Of a DNA stretch of 37,933 nt, positions 1 to 8,024 are shown one piece after another; position 1 is the stretch's first letter, and each line of letters begins with the position of its first letter. Under the pieces are notes generated by a model. That model ran no database searches and had not been told where the DNA came from. It saw nothing but the letters and a program-made list of their open reading frames with translations. Position numbers and translations under genes: made by a program. The stretch comes from Haloimpatiens lingqiaonensis (lineage in GTDB: Bacteria > Bacillota > Clostridia > Clostridiales > Clostridiaceae), in contig NZ_CABDWS010000027.1 of the NCBI RefSeq assembly GCF_901447495.1, forward strand, positions 1 to 37,933, read 5' to 3'.

Positions 1-375
1 TATGGCAACTACTTTTAATTTATCTATAGTACCATTTCTAAATACTTTATTTTTTACAATGGTTTTTATTATATGTTTATGAATTTCTTTTAATCCATCT
101 AAATCAAAATCACTTAAGGAGCGCCTAACGGCATCAATGCGTGGCATTTTAGTTTTTTTAGGTATTACTTTTTTAAACTTGCCTTTTTTAAGCCAATGTT
201 CTAATCTATTGAAACTTCTTATCTGAAGCATAAATCCAAATAACACCACGAAGGTAATTGTTGAAATTTTTACATCAGATTTTATTCTTTTATCTTTTAA
301 GTTATTGATTTTTTCACCTATATCGTATACCTTATTAATATAAGTAAGTAATTGTTTTAAATAACTTTTACTCAT
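1..375 (-). CDS. IS transposase, N-terminal part (runs off left edge)
   Basis: The minus strand from the ATG at 375 stays open to base 1 (125 codons), giving a basic protein that begins MSKSYLKQLLTYINKV and ends at the edge with LKVVAI. A hydrophobic stretch (TFVVLFGFMLQIRSF), then a basic segment rich in Lys and PRIDAVRRSLSDFD, then a V-V-A-I strand is the usual N-terminal layout of DDE transposases of the IS4/ISNCY type, where the first catalytic Asp would come next (VAIDGT). The catalytic core is outside the window, so the family is inferred. The ribosome binding site AAGGATG (minus strand, about 384-390) lies inside a hairpin described separately. No second IS end was recognised. Confidence 0.7.
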   Translation of the reverse strand, partial: MSKSYLKQLLTYINKVYDIGEKINNLKDKRIKSDVKISTITFVVLFGFMLQIRSFNRLEHWLKKGKFKKVIPKKTKMPRIDAVRRSLSDFDLDGLKEIHKHIIKTIVKNKVFRNGTIDKLKVVAI

Positions 376-382
376 TTTATCA

Positions 383-431
383 GCATCCTTTTTAAGTTGG
401 TTTCTAGTAAAAACTATTATAAAAAGGATGC
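383..431 (-). promoter_or_regulatory. hairpin sequestering the transposase RBS
   Basis: GCATCCTTTTT at 383-393 and AAAAAGGATGC at 421-431 are perfect 11-bp complements separated by 27 bases. On the minus strand the right-hand part of the stem nearest the gene contains the AAGGATG ribosome binding site of the transposase start at 375. Transcripts entering from outside would hide the site, a known strategy of several IS families to stop read-through expression. Confidence 0.55.
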
Positions 432-579
432 TTTTATTATGCAAATTTTTTCTCTAAAATTTCCAGCAAAAATCAGAATTTATGGTTTTTAACCTAACCC
501 TCAATCATTCATTATAAATCAGCGGGCTCACGCCCCAAAAATTTTTAAGCGCTAAACTTCTGAATTGATTAAAATAAAT

Positions 580-608
580 TTTACTATGGACTATTGTTTT
601 AGTATAAT
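580..608 (+). promoter_or_regulatory. probable dnaX promoter
   Basis: TTTACT at 580-585, a 17-base spacer and a perfect TATAAT at 603-608 lie about 50 bases before the dnaX start. The -35 box is weak (four of six). The stretch between the IS leader and this promoter holds only a small GGGC-TCAC-GCCC hairpin (524-535). Confidence 0.5.
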
Positions 609-661
609 AAAATACATATAAGTAAAAACTTATTAATAAATTTAGAAGAAGGTGAAGAGGG

Positions 662-2305
662 TTGGCGTATACTGCATTGTACAGAGAGTGGAGGCCAAGA
701 AATTTTGAAGAAGTGGTAGGACAACAACATGTTACTATTACTTTGAGAAATCAAATTAAAAACAATAGAATTGCCCATGCATACCTTTTGTGTGGTACAA
801 GAGGAACAGGTAAAACTTCTACTGCTAAGATAATGGCTAAGGCAGTAAATTGTCTTAATCCTGTAAATGGGGAGCCATGCAATGAATGTGATATGTGCAA
901 AAAAATAAATGCTGGTATAGCTATAGATGTTACAGAATTAGACGCAGCATCACATAATGGTGTGGACAAAATAAGAGATATAATTGATGATGTTCAGTAT
1001 CCTCCGCAAGAGGCTAAATACAAGGTTTATATAATAGATGAGGTTCACATGCTTTCTATGGGGGCCGTAAATGCATTTTTAAAGACATTAGAGGAACCCC
1101 CTAGCAATGTAATATTTATATTGGCAACAACAGATCCTCAGAAACTTCCTATTACTATATTGTCTAGATGTCAAAGATATGATTTTAGAAGAATAAAGAG
1201 TGAAGATATATTTGTAAGATTGAAGAAAATAGTAGATGAACAAGGTGTTTCGGCTGATGACAAAAGTCTTTCATTAGTGTCTAGAATATCTGATGGAGCC
1301 ATGAGAGATGCACTTAGTGTACTAGATCAAGCTATATCCATGGGTGATGGCAAGGTAGAGTATGAAAGCTTAATAAGTATGCTGGGACTTGTGACTAATG
1401 ATAATTTGTTTAAATTAGTGGATACAATAATAGATGAAAATGTGGAAGAATCCATAAAAATTATAGATGATATAGTATTTAGCGGTAAGGAAATTCATAT
1501 GTTTACAAGAGATTTGATAAAGCATATGAGAAATTTAATAATGGTTAAGGTTACAGAAAATCCAGAAGAAGTACTGGATATGTCCAGTGAAAATATACAG
1601 ATGTTAAAGGTTCAATCTGAAAAACTTAGAACAGAAGAAATAATGAGATACATAAGAATTCTTCAGGAATCAGAAGAACAAACTAAATGGAGTAAACAAA
1701 GTAGAATTTATTTAGAGATGGCAGTAATAAAGATGTGTAAAATGCAATATGATACTTCTAAGGAAATATTATTGGCACGAATAAATAAACTTGAGAATAT
1801 TATAAAACAGGGAAATATAAAAGTAGTAGCAGAAAATAATGAAAGTAATGTAGACGATAGGGTTAAAAAAATAGAAGAAAAAATTAAGGGAAGAGTAAAA
1901 AAGGAAAACGAAGATATAAAGGAAGAAACAAGTATATATGTTGAAGAAGTAAATAGTAATTCTACTCTAAGCCTAGAAGAAGTGAAGAAATCTTGGAAGG
2001 ATATATTGGAAGTATTTAAGGCTAAGAGAAAGATGGTAATTTATGCTTCATTAATGACTGGAAGAGTTATTGCTTGCAGCGGTGGCATAATACAGATAAA
2101 ATATGATAAAGAATTTGCTTTCAATAAAAAGAGACTAGAAAAAGATGAAAATAGAAAAATAATAGATGAAATTTTCTCAGATGTGCTTAAGGAGAAGGTT
2201 AAGGTTATATATGTTGTAGATGAGAAGGTTAAAATAAAGAAGACACCAGAACAAATATTGACTGAAAACTTCCCGGAGGAAATGATAGAGATAATTGATG
2301 AATAG
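662..2305 (+). CDS. dnaX: DNA polymerase III subunits gamma/tau
   Basis: This is the clamp-loader ATPase that opens the sliding clamp and organises the replisome. The AAA+ core shows Walker A GTRGTGKT (residues 45-52), a zinc module of C64, C73, C76 and C79, the Walker B/DEVH box at 126-129 and the SRC motif (ILSRCQRYDF) that carries the arginine finger. The C-terminal third is charged and low in conservation, as expected for the tau region, for a total of 547 residues. Translation starts at TTG 662, preceded by GAAGGTG; this gives the family's usual N-terminus MAYTALYREWRP. It is followed by ybaB and recR in the standard Bacillota order. Identification is secure. Confidence 0.97.
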   Translation: MAYTALYREWRPRNFEEVVGQQHVTITLRNQIKNNRIAHAYLLCGTRGTGKTSTAKIMAKAVNCLNPVNGEPCNECDMCKKINAGIAIDVTELDAASHNGVDKIRDIIDDVQYPPQEAKYKVYIIDEVHMLSMGAVNAFLKTLEEPPSNVIFILATTDPQKLPITILSRCQRYDFRRIKSEDIFVRLKKIVDEQGVSADDKSLSLVSRISDGAMRDALSVLDQAISMGDGKVEYESLISMLGLVTNDNLFKLVDTIIDENVEESIKIIDDIVFSGKEIHMFTRDLIKHMRNLIMVKVTENPEEVLDMSSENIQMLKVQSEKLRTEEIMRYIRILQESEEQTKWSKQSRIYLEMAVIKMCKMQYDTSKEILLARINKLENIIKQGNIKVVAENNESNVDDRVKKIEEKIKGRVKKENEDIKEETSIYVEEVNSNSTLSLEEVKKSWKDILEVFKAKRKMVIYASLMTGRVIACSGGIIQIKYDKEFAFNKKRLEKDENRKIIDEIFSDVLKEKVKVIYVVDEKVKIKKTPEQILTENFPEEMIEIIDE

Positions 2306-2857
2306 GTTTTACTATCAATTGCATAGGAGTAAATCAATATATAGTTATTGGTTAATAAATTTGATATAATATATGTGTATTGCATGGTAGATGTTTTGAA
2401 GTAATGCTTAATGGTGATGTTTAAAATTTAAATTAAAAAGTAAATAGGTAAAAGTTTGGATAATTAGATAGGCAGATAAGTAAATAAGTAGATAAACAGA
2501 TAAGCAAACTTTAGCAAATAAGTTTTAAGTTCTACAGTATAAATAATTTTTAGGTATTCCACAATATTTTTGACTAGGGAATAGAGAATTTTATGTTAAA
2601 TGCAATTTGGTGTTAAGTTTAGTTAGAGTAGGTTTATAATAAAATGTTATAAATTCAGTAATAAAGGTATTATATTAAAGTTTTTATTAATAAAGGATTT
2701 TAATATAAGTACATTCCTAATAAATAAGAATATTTAATGAAAGGTAGGTGAAAAGCCTGATTTGTGGTTAAAATGAAATACCACTGTGCTATTTTAGTAG
2801 CATAAAAATATTGTATGGACATTAAGCATGTATAATATTTAAAATCAGGTAATGATT
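2306..2857. other. non-coding gap between dnaX and ybaB
   Basis: No convincing gene lies here. The stretch holds five degenerate copies of an 8-base unit (listed separately) and two small hairpins just before ybaB: GTGGT/ACCAC (2764-2784) and TGCTA/TAGCA (2787-2802). These could be leader structures of the ybaB transcript. An intergenic space of over 500 bases is long for this operon, whose genes are usually close together. Confidence 0.5.
2466..2505 (+). repeat. five degenerate 8-bp tandem repeats
   Basis: The units read agataggc, agataagt, aaataagt, agataaac and agataagc without gaps (2466-2505). A further aaataagt lies a few bases downstream at about 2516-2523. The period is clear but the units differ from each other. 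Confidence 0.7.
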
Positions 2858-3199
2858 ATGGCAAGAGGCGGATTCCCAGGAATGGGCGGAGGAAATATGA
2901 ATAATTTAATAAAGCAAGCTCAAAAGATGCAAAAGCAAATGGAAGATATGCAAAAGGAGCTTGAAGATAAGGAGTTTACAGTTACTGTTGGCGGTGGAGC
3001 TGTTACAGTAGTGGCAAATGGAAGAAAACAAATAGTAGACATAAAAATAAAACCAGAAGTAGTGGACCCAGATGATGTAGAAATGCTACAAGATTTAATT
3101 CTTTCAGCATGCAATGAAGCTTTAAGACAAGCAGAAGAATCTACAGCTAGTGCTATGGGCAAAATAACTGGAGGAATGAACCTACCAGGAATGTTCTAG
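2858..3199 (+). CDS. ybaB: YbaB/EbfC family nucleoid-associated protein
   Basis: This is a small DNA-binding protein, active as a dimer, encoded between dnaX and recR in most Bacillota. The sequence has the family's features: a Gly/Met-rich N-terminus, a long helix ([20 protein letters not shown]), a central strand segment ([18 protein letters not shown]), the [16 protein letters not shown] segment and a Met/Gly-rich tail. The start is taken at ATG 2858 (MARGGFPG), with AGGT seven bases upstream; an in-frame ATG at 2852 would overlap that site. The length of 113 residues is normal for the family. Confidence 0.95.
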   Translation: MARGGFPGMGGGNMNNLIKQAQKMQKQMEDMQKELEDKEFTVTVGGGAVTVVANGRKQIVDIKIKPEVVDPDDVEMLQDLILSACNEALRQAEESTASAMGKITGGMNLPGMF

Positions 3200-3255
3200 A
3201 ATATCATAGGCATTAGGTAAAAATAATGAAGAAAGGAGCACCGTTGGCTTGCGGT

Positions 3256-3326
3256 ATAGCAGTATATAAATGCTATTATGTACACTAAGGGTACTGTAAA
3301 TTTATACTTTAATGAAGCTTAGTGTA
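3256..3326 (+). promoter_or_regulatory. two hairpins in the ybaB-recR spacer
   Basis: ATAGCA/TGCTAT (3256-3261 and 3271-3276, nine-base loop) is followed by TACACTAAG/CTTAGTGTA (3281-3289 and 3318-3326). Neither has a following T-run, so they are not typical terminators; they may act in mRNA processing or stability. Confidence 0.4.
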
Positions 3327-3384
3327 TGAATAAAATCTATAAAATTAACATTTAAAAGAAAATAGGTTTTATAAAGCTAAAGAA

Positions 3385-3981
3385 ATGGAGTTTTATCCTA
3401 TAGCAATAGAAAAACTAATAGAAGAATTTGCAAAGTTACCAGGAGTAGGACATAAAACTGCCCAAAGGCTTACACTACACATTTTAAACTTACCTAAAGA
3501 AGAAGTAGATGGATTTGCTAGAGCACTAGTAAAAGCTAGAGGAACCATAAAGTACTGCTCGGTTTGTGGTAATTTCACAGACACAGACCCTTGTGCTGTA
3601 TGTGCAAATCCTAGCAGGGATAAGGCTACTATTTGTGTGGTTGAACAGCCAAAGGACATAATGACCATGGAGAAGGTTAAAGAATACAATGGTGTTTACC
3701 ATGTACTTCATGGAACCATTTCACCTATGGCAGGCAGAGGTCCTGATGATATAAGACTAAAAGAGCTTATAAGAAGGATAAATGGAGATATAAAAGAAGT
3801 TATTGTAGCTACAAACCCCAATGTAGAAGGGGAAGCTACAGCTATGTATATATCTAAAATATTGAAGCCTTTAGGAGTTAAAGTAACTAGAATAGCTCAC
3901 GGAGTTCCTGTAGGGGGAGATCTAGAGTATGCTGACGAAGTTACTTTATCAAAAGCACTAGAGGGAAGAAAAGAAATATAG
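3385..3981 (+). CDS. recR: recombination mediator protein RecR
   Basis: RecR works with RecF and RecO to load RecA at gaps and breaks. The 198-residue protein has the helix-hairpin-helix ([12 protein letters not shown]), the four-cysteine zinc finger [16 protein letters not shown] (about residues 53-68), a TOPRIM domain ([15 protein letters not shown], with [12 protein letters not shown]) and the Walker-like tail [14 protein letters not shown]-type segment (here [17 protein letters not shown]). The start at ATG 3385 gives the usual [15 protein letters not shown]. The ribosome binding site is weak, so translation may depend on the upstream gene. Confidence 0.96.
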   Translation: MEFYPIAIEKLIEEFAKLPGVGHKTAQRLTLHILNLPKEEVDGFARALVKARGTIKYCSVCGNFTDTDPCAVCANPSRDKATICVVEQPKDIMTMEKVKEYNGVYHVLHGTISPMAGRGPDDIRLKELIRRINGDIKEVIVATNPNVEGEATAMYISKILKPLGVKVTRIAHGVPVGGDLEYADEVTLSKALEGRKEI

Positions 3982-4064
3982 AAGAGATATAAAAAGTGTC
4001 TCCATCAAATAAAGTCCTATCATTATGCAAATTCTCGATAGGAAGTAAATAAAGTAGTATTAGG

Positions 4065-4112
4065 AAACATGGTTTATTAGGGTTAAGGAAAGCCCTGTAG
4101 GCCATGTTTTTT
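4065..4112 (+). terminator. intrinsic terminator after recR
   Basis: AAACATGG (4065-4072) pairs with CCATGTTT (4102-4109), with an inner AGGG/GCCCT stem, and the right arm runs straight into a T-run ending at 4112. It lies 85 bases after the recR stop. An extra TCCTATC/GATAGGA pair (4015-4021 and 4037-4043) lies between. Confidence 0.7.
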
Positions 4113-4271
4113 ATTAGAAGTTTACGACGGATATAGAAAAAAGAGACAAGGCTAAAAGTCAGATAAATCAATGGATTGGAAGATTGAATGGATAAGAAAA
4201 TGGAAGAATAAATGGACAAAATCTCCCCTTATCCCTAGTTCCTAAATCCTATTATTTCCTCAATCCTAATA

Positions 4272-5217
4272 GAACTTTATTTTCATTTTTTGCCCTGATT
4301 TTTAAGAAATATAAGTACTTTAGTGGTGCAGGTTCAAGGATTAAGGAATTAAATGGATAAATGGTAGAGAATAACAGGTCAGTGTTTTCAAGGGTTTGAG
4401 GGGTGTTGGTGAGAGAACTTTATTTGAAAAAGGTGAGGAGTTTGTTTGATGAACATATAGTTAGGATTAAGGATTTAGGGGTAAGGAATATAGGGAATAA
4501 AAAGGGCAGGATATAGGGGTTAATTAGTTGTTGTAAAAAGAAAATAAAGTAGTGGTAGTAAAAGAGCCAAGGAATAAGGGTGAGTATTGATAATACAGGG
4601 TTTAGTTCAGATTTAAGGTTAAAGGAATATGGAGATTAAAGGTAATTTGTAATAGGACTTTATTTACTTTTACTATACAACATAGGCCTTTTTTTCTGTT
4701 TCTAAAAATGATGTGGTGAAAAATATTAGAAACAGAAAAGTAGTTACAAAAAGAAAATAAAGTTCTTAGATGGTGTTTTACCCACATTTCTTGATACAAG
4801 AATGGGGATAAAGTATATAAAATATAAGGGAAATGTGGATAAAAGGGAAAAGAAATTAGGACATTATTTACTTTTTATAAGAACTTGGCGTGTTTTATCT
4901 GTTTCAGAAATGATAAAAGTAAGTTTTAGAAAAAGAAAAAATATTTTTATGGATGGTAAAGTTCTTTTATTATGAAAATAAAGTTGTGATATTGGAAGGT
5001 ATAAGGAACAAGGGGAAGTATTGAAAATACGAGATTCAATAAGGTTTTAAGGTATAAGAGTTTTGTATTTGTAGGAAGTTCATGTAAGGACTTTATTTGC
5101 ATTTCCTATAGAACATGCCTTGTATTTTCTGTTTCCCAAAAAGATAGTATGACAAATTTAGAAAAAGAGAAACAAAACTATAACTGATAAAGTTCCATCA
5201 AAATGAAAATATAGTTG
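4272..5217. repeat. degenerate tandem family of TIR-bearing elements
   Basis: At least four copies are seen at 4415-4549, 4655-4765, 4859-4986 and 5088-5217. Each begins with GRACWTTATTTNC and ends with its complement GAAAATAWAGTTS (or a close variant), so each is bounded by about 13-bp inverted repeats. Three of them contain an inner TTTCTGTTTC arm facing a GAAA(C/A)AGA arm. A half copy starts at 4272, and AAATAAAGT motifs occur at 4007-4056. Start-to-start distances are about 240, 204 and 229 bases. The spacers at 4551-4654 and 4987-5087 are also related to each other (AGGAA-AAGGG-AGTATTGA-AATAC). No open reading frame covers them. Confidence 0.7.
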
Positions 5218-5494
5218 TATTATTTATATGAATATAGGAAACAGGTTGTGGAAGAGGCTAAGAGGGTATTAGGAGAGTTGCTTAAAAAGTAGTAAGGTAT
5301 AAAAATGGTATAAAAATGCAGATGATTTTATAGGTTATAGGGTGTAAAATAAAGGTATGTAGTATGGATTAGTAAAATATGACGTATTAAGTTATTCTTT
5401 TGATTAAGAATTATGAGGTGAGTATAGGAAATGTATCAGTAAATTATTACGGAACTATAAAGTTAAAAATTTTAATCAATAGGGGTGCATTAAG

Positions 5495-5710
5495 ATGAAA
5501 GATAAAGTCAAGAGGGCTAAGATAGCAGTAATTATTTCTGGACTTGCACTTGTTATTTCTTCAATAAGCCTTATATTTTCAATTGTTACTGGAATATCAA
5601 GGGCAAGTGCCATTACAATATTTTGTTGTACGATTACTATTTTGGGAGTTAATTTATCAGACTATAAATCAAAGAAAAATAATAACAACAATTCTTCCAA
5701 GCAAATGTGA
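5495..5710 (+). CDS. small two-TM membrane protein, unknown
   Basis: The 71-residue peptide has a basic N-terminus (MKDKVKRAK), two hydrophobic segments (about 10-33 and 38-52) and a hydrophilic Asn/Lys-rich tail, so it is probably an inner-membrane hairpin. A GGGGTG site (5481-5486) precedes ATG 5495. A possible promoter, TTGATT-17-TATAGG, lies about 70-100 bases upstream. I do not recognise a family. It is the first gene after the repeat array. Confidence 0.6.
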   Translation: MKDKVKRAKIAVIISGLALVISSISLIFSIVTGISRASAITIFCCTITILGVNLSDYKSKKNNNNNSSKQM

Positions 5711-5785
5711 TATGAACTTAGATTATTCATAATTTTTATAAAAAGTGTATTAGGGAGGCTATATACATTTGCGGGGGGTTATAGT

Positions 5786-6142
5786 TTGGCTAAGCATGAT
5801 TTTGGAATAATAGATTCTTTTGAAGAAAACAAATGGTATAGCGATTATGAACCTGAAAAATACAATTGTATTTCAGTGGATGATGACTTATTAGAAGAGA
5901 TGATTATAAAATATAATGAAGAACTAATGGCGATAAAAACATACTTTCAGGTTACAACTCAACCAGGAAATGGATTGGATTATTGTGGGGTAACCCTCAT
6001 CCCACCAGAATCTCTTAAACAATTTAGAGATATTATCATAAAGGCAAATAATCATTATAAATCACAAGAACTTCAATTGCTTATTGAAAAGTTATCTAAT
6101 GCAATTAGTGAGGATAAATACTTAATTCACTATGGAATATAG
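5786..6142 (+). CDS. conserved hypothetical, possible immunity-type protein
   Basis: This is a 118-residue acidic soluble protein starting at TTG 5786 after a GCGGGGGG site. It begins MAKHDFGIIDSFEENKWYSDYEPEKY and contains QPGNGLDYCGVTLIPPESL. From memory, proteins of this pattern are common in Bacillus and Clostridium beside small unknown genes and polymorphic-toxin loci, sometimes mislabelled as dehydrogenases. No catalytic motif is visible. An immunity or accessory role is only a guess from family context. The next gene follows closely. Confidence 0.7.
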   Translation: MAKHDFGIIDSFEENKWYSDYEPEKYNCISVDDDLLEEMIIKYNEELMAIKTYFQVTTQPGNGLDYCGVTLIPPESLKQFRDIIIKANNHYKSQELQLLIEKLSNAISEDKYLIHYGI

Positions 6143-6190
6143 TGTTTTGTATATAAGTATATGAATATGAAGGCTAATAGGGGGATTATC

Positions 6191-6775
6191 ATGTTCGAAT
6201 ACATAAAATTGCAAAGAACAATGTGCTATGGAACTTGCCCTGTTTATAGTGTAACAGTAGATAACGGGGGCAATGTAAATTATCATGGAGAAATGTTTGT
6301 ATATAAAAGTGGGGAACATCATTGGAAGATATCAAAGAAAAAGGTAGAACAATTAAATGACTTGATTGAGGATTTTGGGTTTAAGTCTTTCATATATGAG
6401 CCAGGGGAGGAGTTTATTACAGACCAGCCTTCTTGTATTACTACAGTTAAATATTCCAATGGGCAAACTAAAGAAATTGACCACTATTATGGACATATTT
6501 TGATGGATGATAGTTTGGCAATCTTTGAAAAGAAAATAGATAGAATAATAGGCACTAAAAAACATGTAAATCCAAGGTTATACATATATCAGGTTGAAGA
6601 AAAGAATTCAGAGTCATTAATTAGATGTATAGTTATTTCTGCTTCAGAAAAAGAAGCAATAGATTTAGTAGAAAAAGAATGTAATAGACAAGAAGTATTA
6701 GAATGGCAAGTGCAGAAGATAGGGATTGCTACAGATGACTATTATGGACCTGCCATACTGATGAAAAATATTTAA
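6191..6775 (+). CDS. DUF6438-type protein
   Basis: The N-terminal half matches the DUF6438 pattern: CYGTCPVYSVTVDNGGNVNYHG at about residues 11-32, then a WKISKKKVEQLNDLIEDFGF helix and a PSCITTVKYSNGQTKEIDHYYG strand pair. The C-terminal part (about 130-195) is unfamiliar and may be a separate small domain. The start is taken at ATG 6191, with AGGGGGA just upstream, rather than the in-frame ATG at 6161, which lacks a site. Function is unknown. Confidence 0.7.
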   Translation: MFEYIKLQRTMCYGTCPVYSVTVDNGGNVNYHGEMFVYKSGEHHWKISKKKVEQLNDLIEDFGFKSFIYEPGEEFITDQPSCITTVKYSNGQTKEIDHYYGHILMDDSLAIFEKKIDRIIGTKKHVNPRLYIYQVEEKNSESLIRCIVISASEKEAIDLVEKECNRQEVLEWQVQKIGIATDDYYGPAILMKNI

Positions 6776-6829
6776 CTACTAAATGGTAAGATAAGAATAA
6801 AGTTTGCTATAATAAGCAGAAAAGGACAA

Positions 6830-7027
6830 ATGCCAACGTGTTTTAACACCCTGACGCTTGGAACCTTTTTCAAAATAGGGTTATTAGGATTTTTTAGAAT
6901 GCTTTGGAGGATTAACGGTCTTCCAAGGCATTTTTTCTTATTGATTGCACTAATTTTAAAATGGGCAACATTACCTGTAGGGCTAAAAGATGTGTATAGG
7001 AAGGCTAGAAGGAGGAATAAGGTATAA
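6830..7027 (+). CDS. possible small membrane protein
   Basis: This is a 65-codon frame from ATG 6830 with AAAGGAC five bases upstream. The product has two hydrophobic segments (about 10-22 and 34-50) and a strongly basic tail (KDVYRKARRRNKV), which suits a small membrane protein. The opposite strand is also open over this stretch (6772-7098), but its product lacks a good start signal and looks like a shadow. Could be non-coding. Confidence 0.4.
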   Translation: MPTCFNTLTLGTFFKIGLLGFFRMLWRINGLPRHFFLLIALILKWATLPVGLKDVYRKARRRNKV

Positions 7028-7072
7028 GGTGTTAAGGTATAAATGGAAACCTTAACCCTTGTTGTACCATTA

Positions 7073-7477
7073 TTAGGAGTTATTAAAATCTGAATCATTA
7101 CCTATCTCCAGTTTCAACCTTTTTATGTAACCATAGAGCATTTTGATAATCTCGGTTGTTTTATTATCCAGAATCTCATATTGTTCTTTTGAAATATAAT
7201 TATTCTGCAAAGCAGTAAGAAGATGATTTCTTACTTCTCCTGCACTGCCAAGGGCAGCATTTGCATGGAATAGTTCTCTTTTAATAAATAATTGGGTGTT
7301 TCCTTCTGCAAGATTTGCCCCTATACTCCTAACAGCCCGTACTAACTGGTCTGTAAGCCTATATTGCTCACAATTTGGAAACCCTTTAACCAATTCTCTT
7401 ATCTCCTGCTCAAGAACATTCGCCTTCTGCCATACTTTTAGGCTTTTAAAATCTTTTATATACAAATTTTCACTCAT
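7073..7477 (-). CDS. four-helix bundle protein (S23/IVP family)
   Basis: The protein matches the TIGR02436 / 23S rRNA-IVP family: FKSLKVWQKANVLEQEIREL, then YRLTDQLVRAVRSIGANLAEG, then AALGSAGEVRNHLLTAL and a last helix EQYEILDNKTTEIIKMLYGYIKRL. These small alpha-helical proteins form oligomers; their role is unclear, and some lie in rRNA insertions. The start at 7477 (MSENLYIK) is chosen because GAAAGGA lies eight bases upstream, whereas the earlier ATG (7486) overlaps that site. It has its own promoter (7510-7537). It stands between DUF6438/small genes and the parM module. Confidence 0.85.
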   Translation of the reverse strand: MSENLYIKDFKSLKVWQKANVLEQEIRELVKGFPNCEQYRLTDQLVRAVRSIGANLAEGNTQLFIKRELFHANAALGSAGEVRNHLLTALQNNYISKEQYEILDNKTTEIIKMLYGYIKRLKLEIGNDSDFNNS

Positions 7478-7509
7478 AGAATTCATCCTTTCAAAATTTG
7501 ATTTTTAAC

Positions 7510-7537
7510 ATTATACGGAAGAGCAGGGATAAGTCAA
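7510..7537 (-). promoter_or_regulatory. promoter of the four-helix bundle gene
   Basis: On the minus strand TTGACT (7532-7537), a 16-base spacer and TATAAT (7510-7515) precede the gene. The sequence after the -10 box resembles that of two other minus-strand genes (see 10245-10274 and 29596-29624). Confidence 0.7.
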
Positions 7538-8024
7538 ATTTTAATGCTAGAATTTATGTAAAGAAATAACTAAAAAGGTATAAGGGTTAAGGCGTTGTAG
7601 TAAAAGTTAATATAGTGCATATACTTGTTCCTTAACCCAATAAACCTTCTCCCTACTATACCCTAAACTAGTTTTTGTCGCTTAAAAACTTCTACGAATG
7701 ACGTGAATTAAAGGGTTTGAAGAGATTTACTAAATACATAATATATAAAAGGGGTTTGGGTAAAAAGGAAATAGGAATTAAGTTAAAAAAGTAGAAATTA
7801 GACTTGACTTTGTGGGGAATGATTTATTATAAAATACATGTTTACGTTTATTAAGGCATTTTACAATGTTAATGAAATAACCTCCGTATTATTTTATTTT
7901 GTATGCTTACCTAGTTTGCTGGGTAAGCAATTTTTTTTGCAGAAATACTTGAAATTATAAAAAATCATCGACTATAAAGAACGATAAGGAACTTAAATTT
8001 TATTAAAGAAATGGAGGAATTACT
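7538..8024. other. non-coding leader region before parM
   Basis: The first part is low-complexity (ataagggttaaggcg; ccttaaccc; ccctactataccctaaac). The second part holds a promoter and a terminator-like hairpin listed separately. I looked for centromere-type direct repeats of a parC site and saw no clear set. Confidence 0.4.
7804..7938 (+). promoter_or_regulatory. promoter, short leader and intrinsic terminator before parM
   Basis: TTGACT (7804-7809) and TATAAA (7828-7833) with an 18-base spacer are followed about 70 bases later by TGCTTACC (7904-7911) pairing with GGTAAGCA (7922-7929) and a run of eight T (7931-7938). A transcript from this promoter would stop about 85 bases before the parM start unless the terminator is overcome, so the module may act as an attenuator or produce a small RNA. 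Confidence 0.6.

Noticed and set aside
376-661. SRP RNA or tRNA gene often found before dnaX
   Set aside because: No GGTGCTGT...GGAAGCAGC-type signature or cloverleaf is seen; only the IS leader and the dnaX promoter are there.
2041-2385. 114-codon minus-strand frame over the end of dnaX
   Set aside because: It is Ser/Ile-rich antisense of dnaX with no start signal.
2466-5217. possible CRISPR array
   Set aside because: The repeats at 2466 are 8 bp without spacers, and those at 4272-5217 are far too long and degenerate; no cas genes are present.
6772-7098. 108-codon frame on the minus strand
   Set aside because: It covers the end of the DUF6438 gene region and the opposite 65-codon frame, has no ribosome binding site and a composition typical of an antisense frame.
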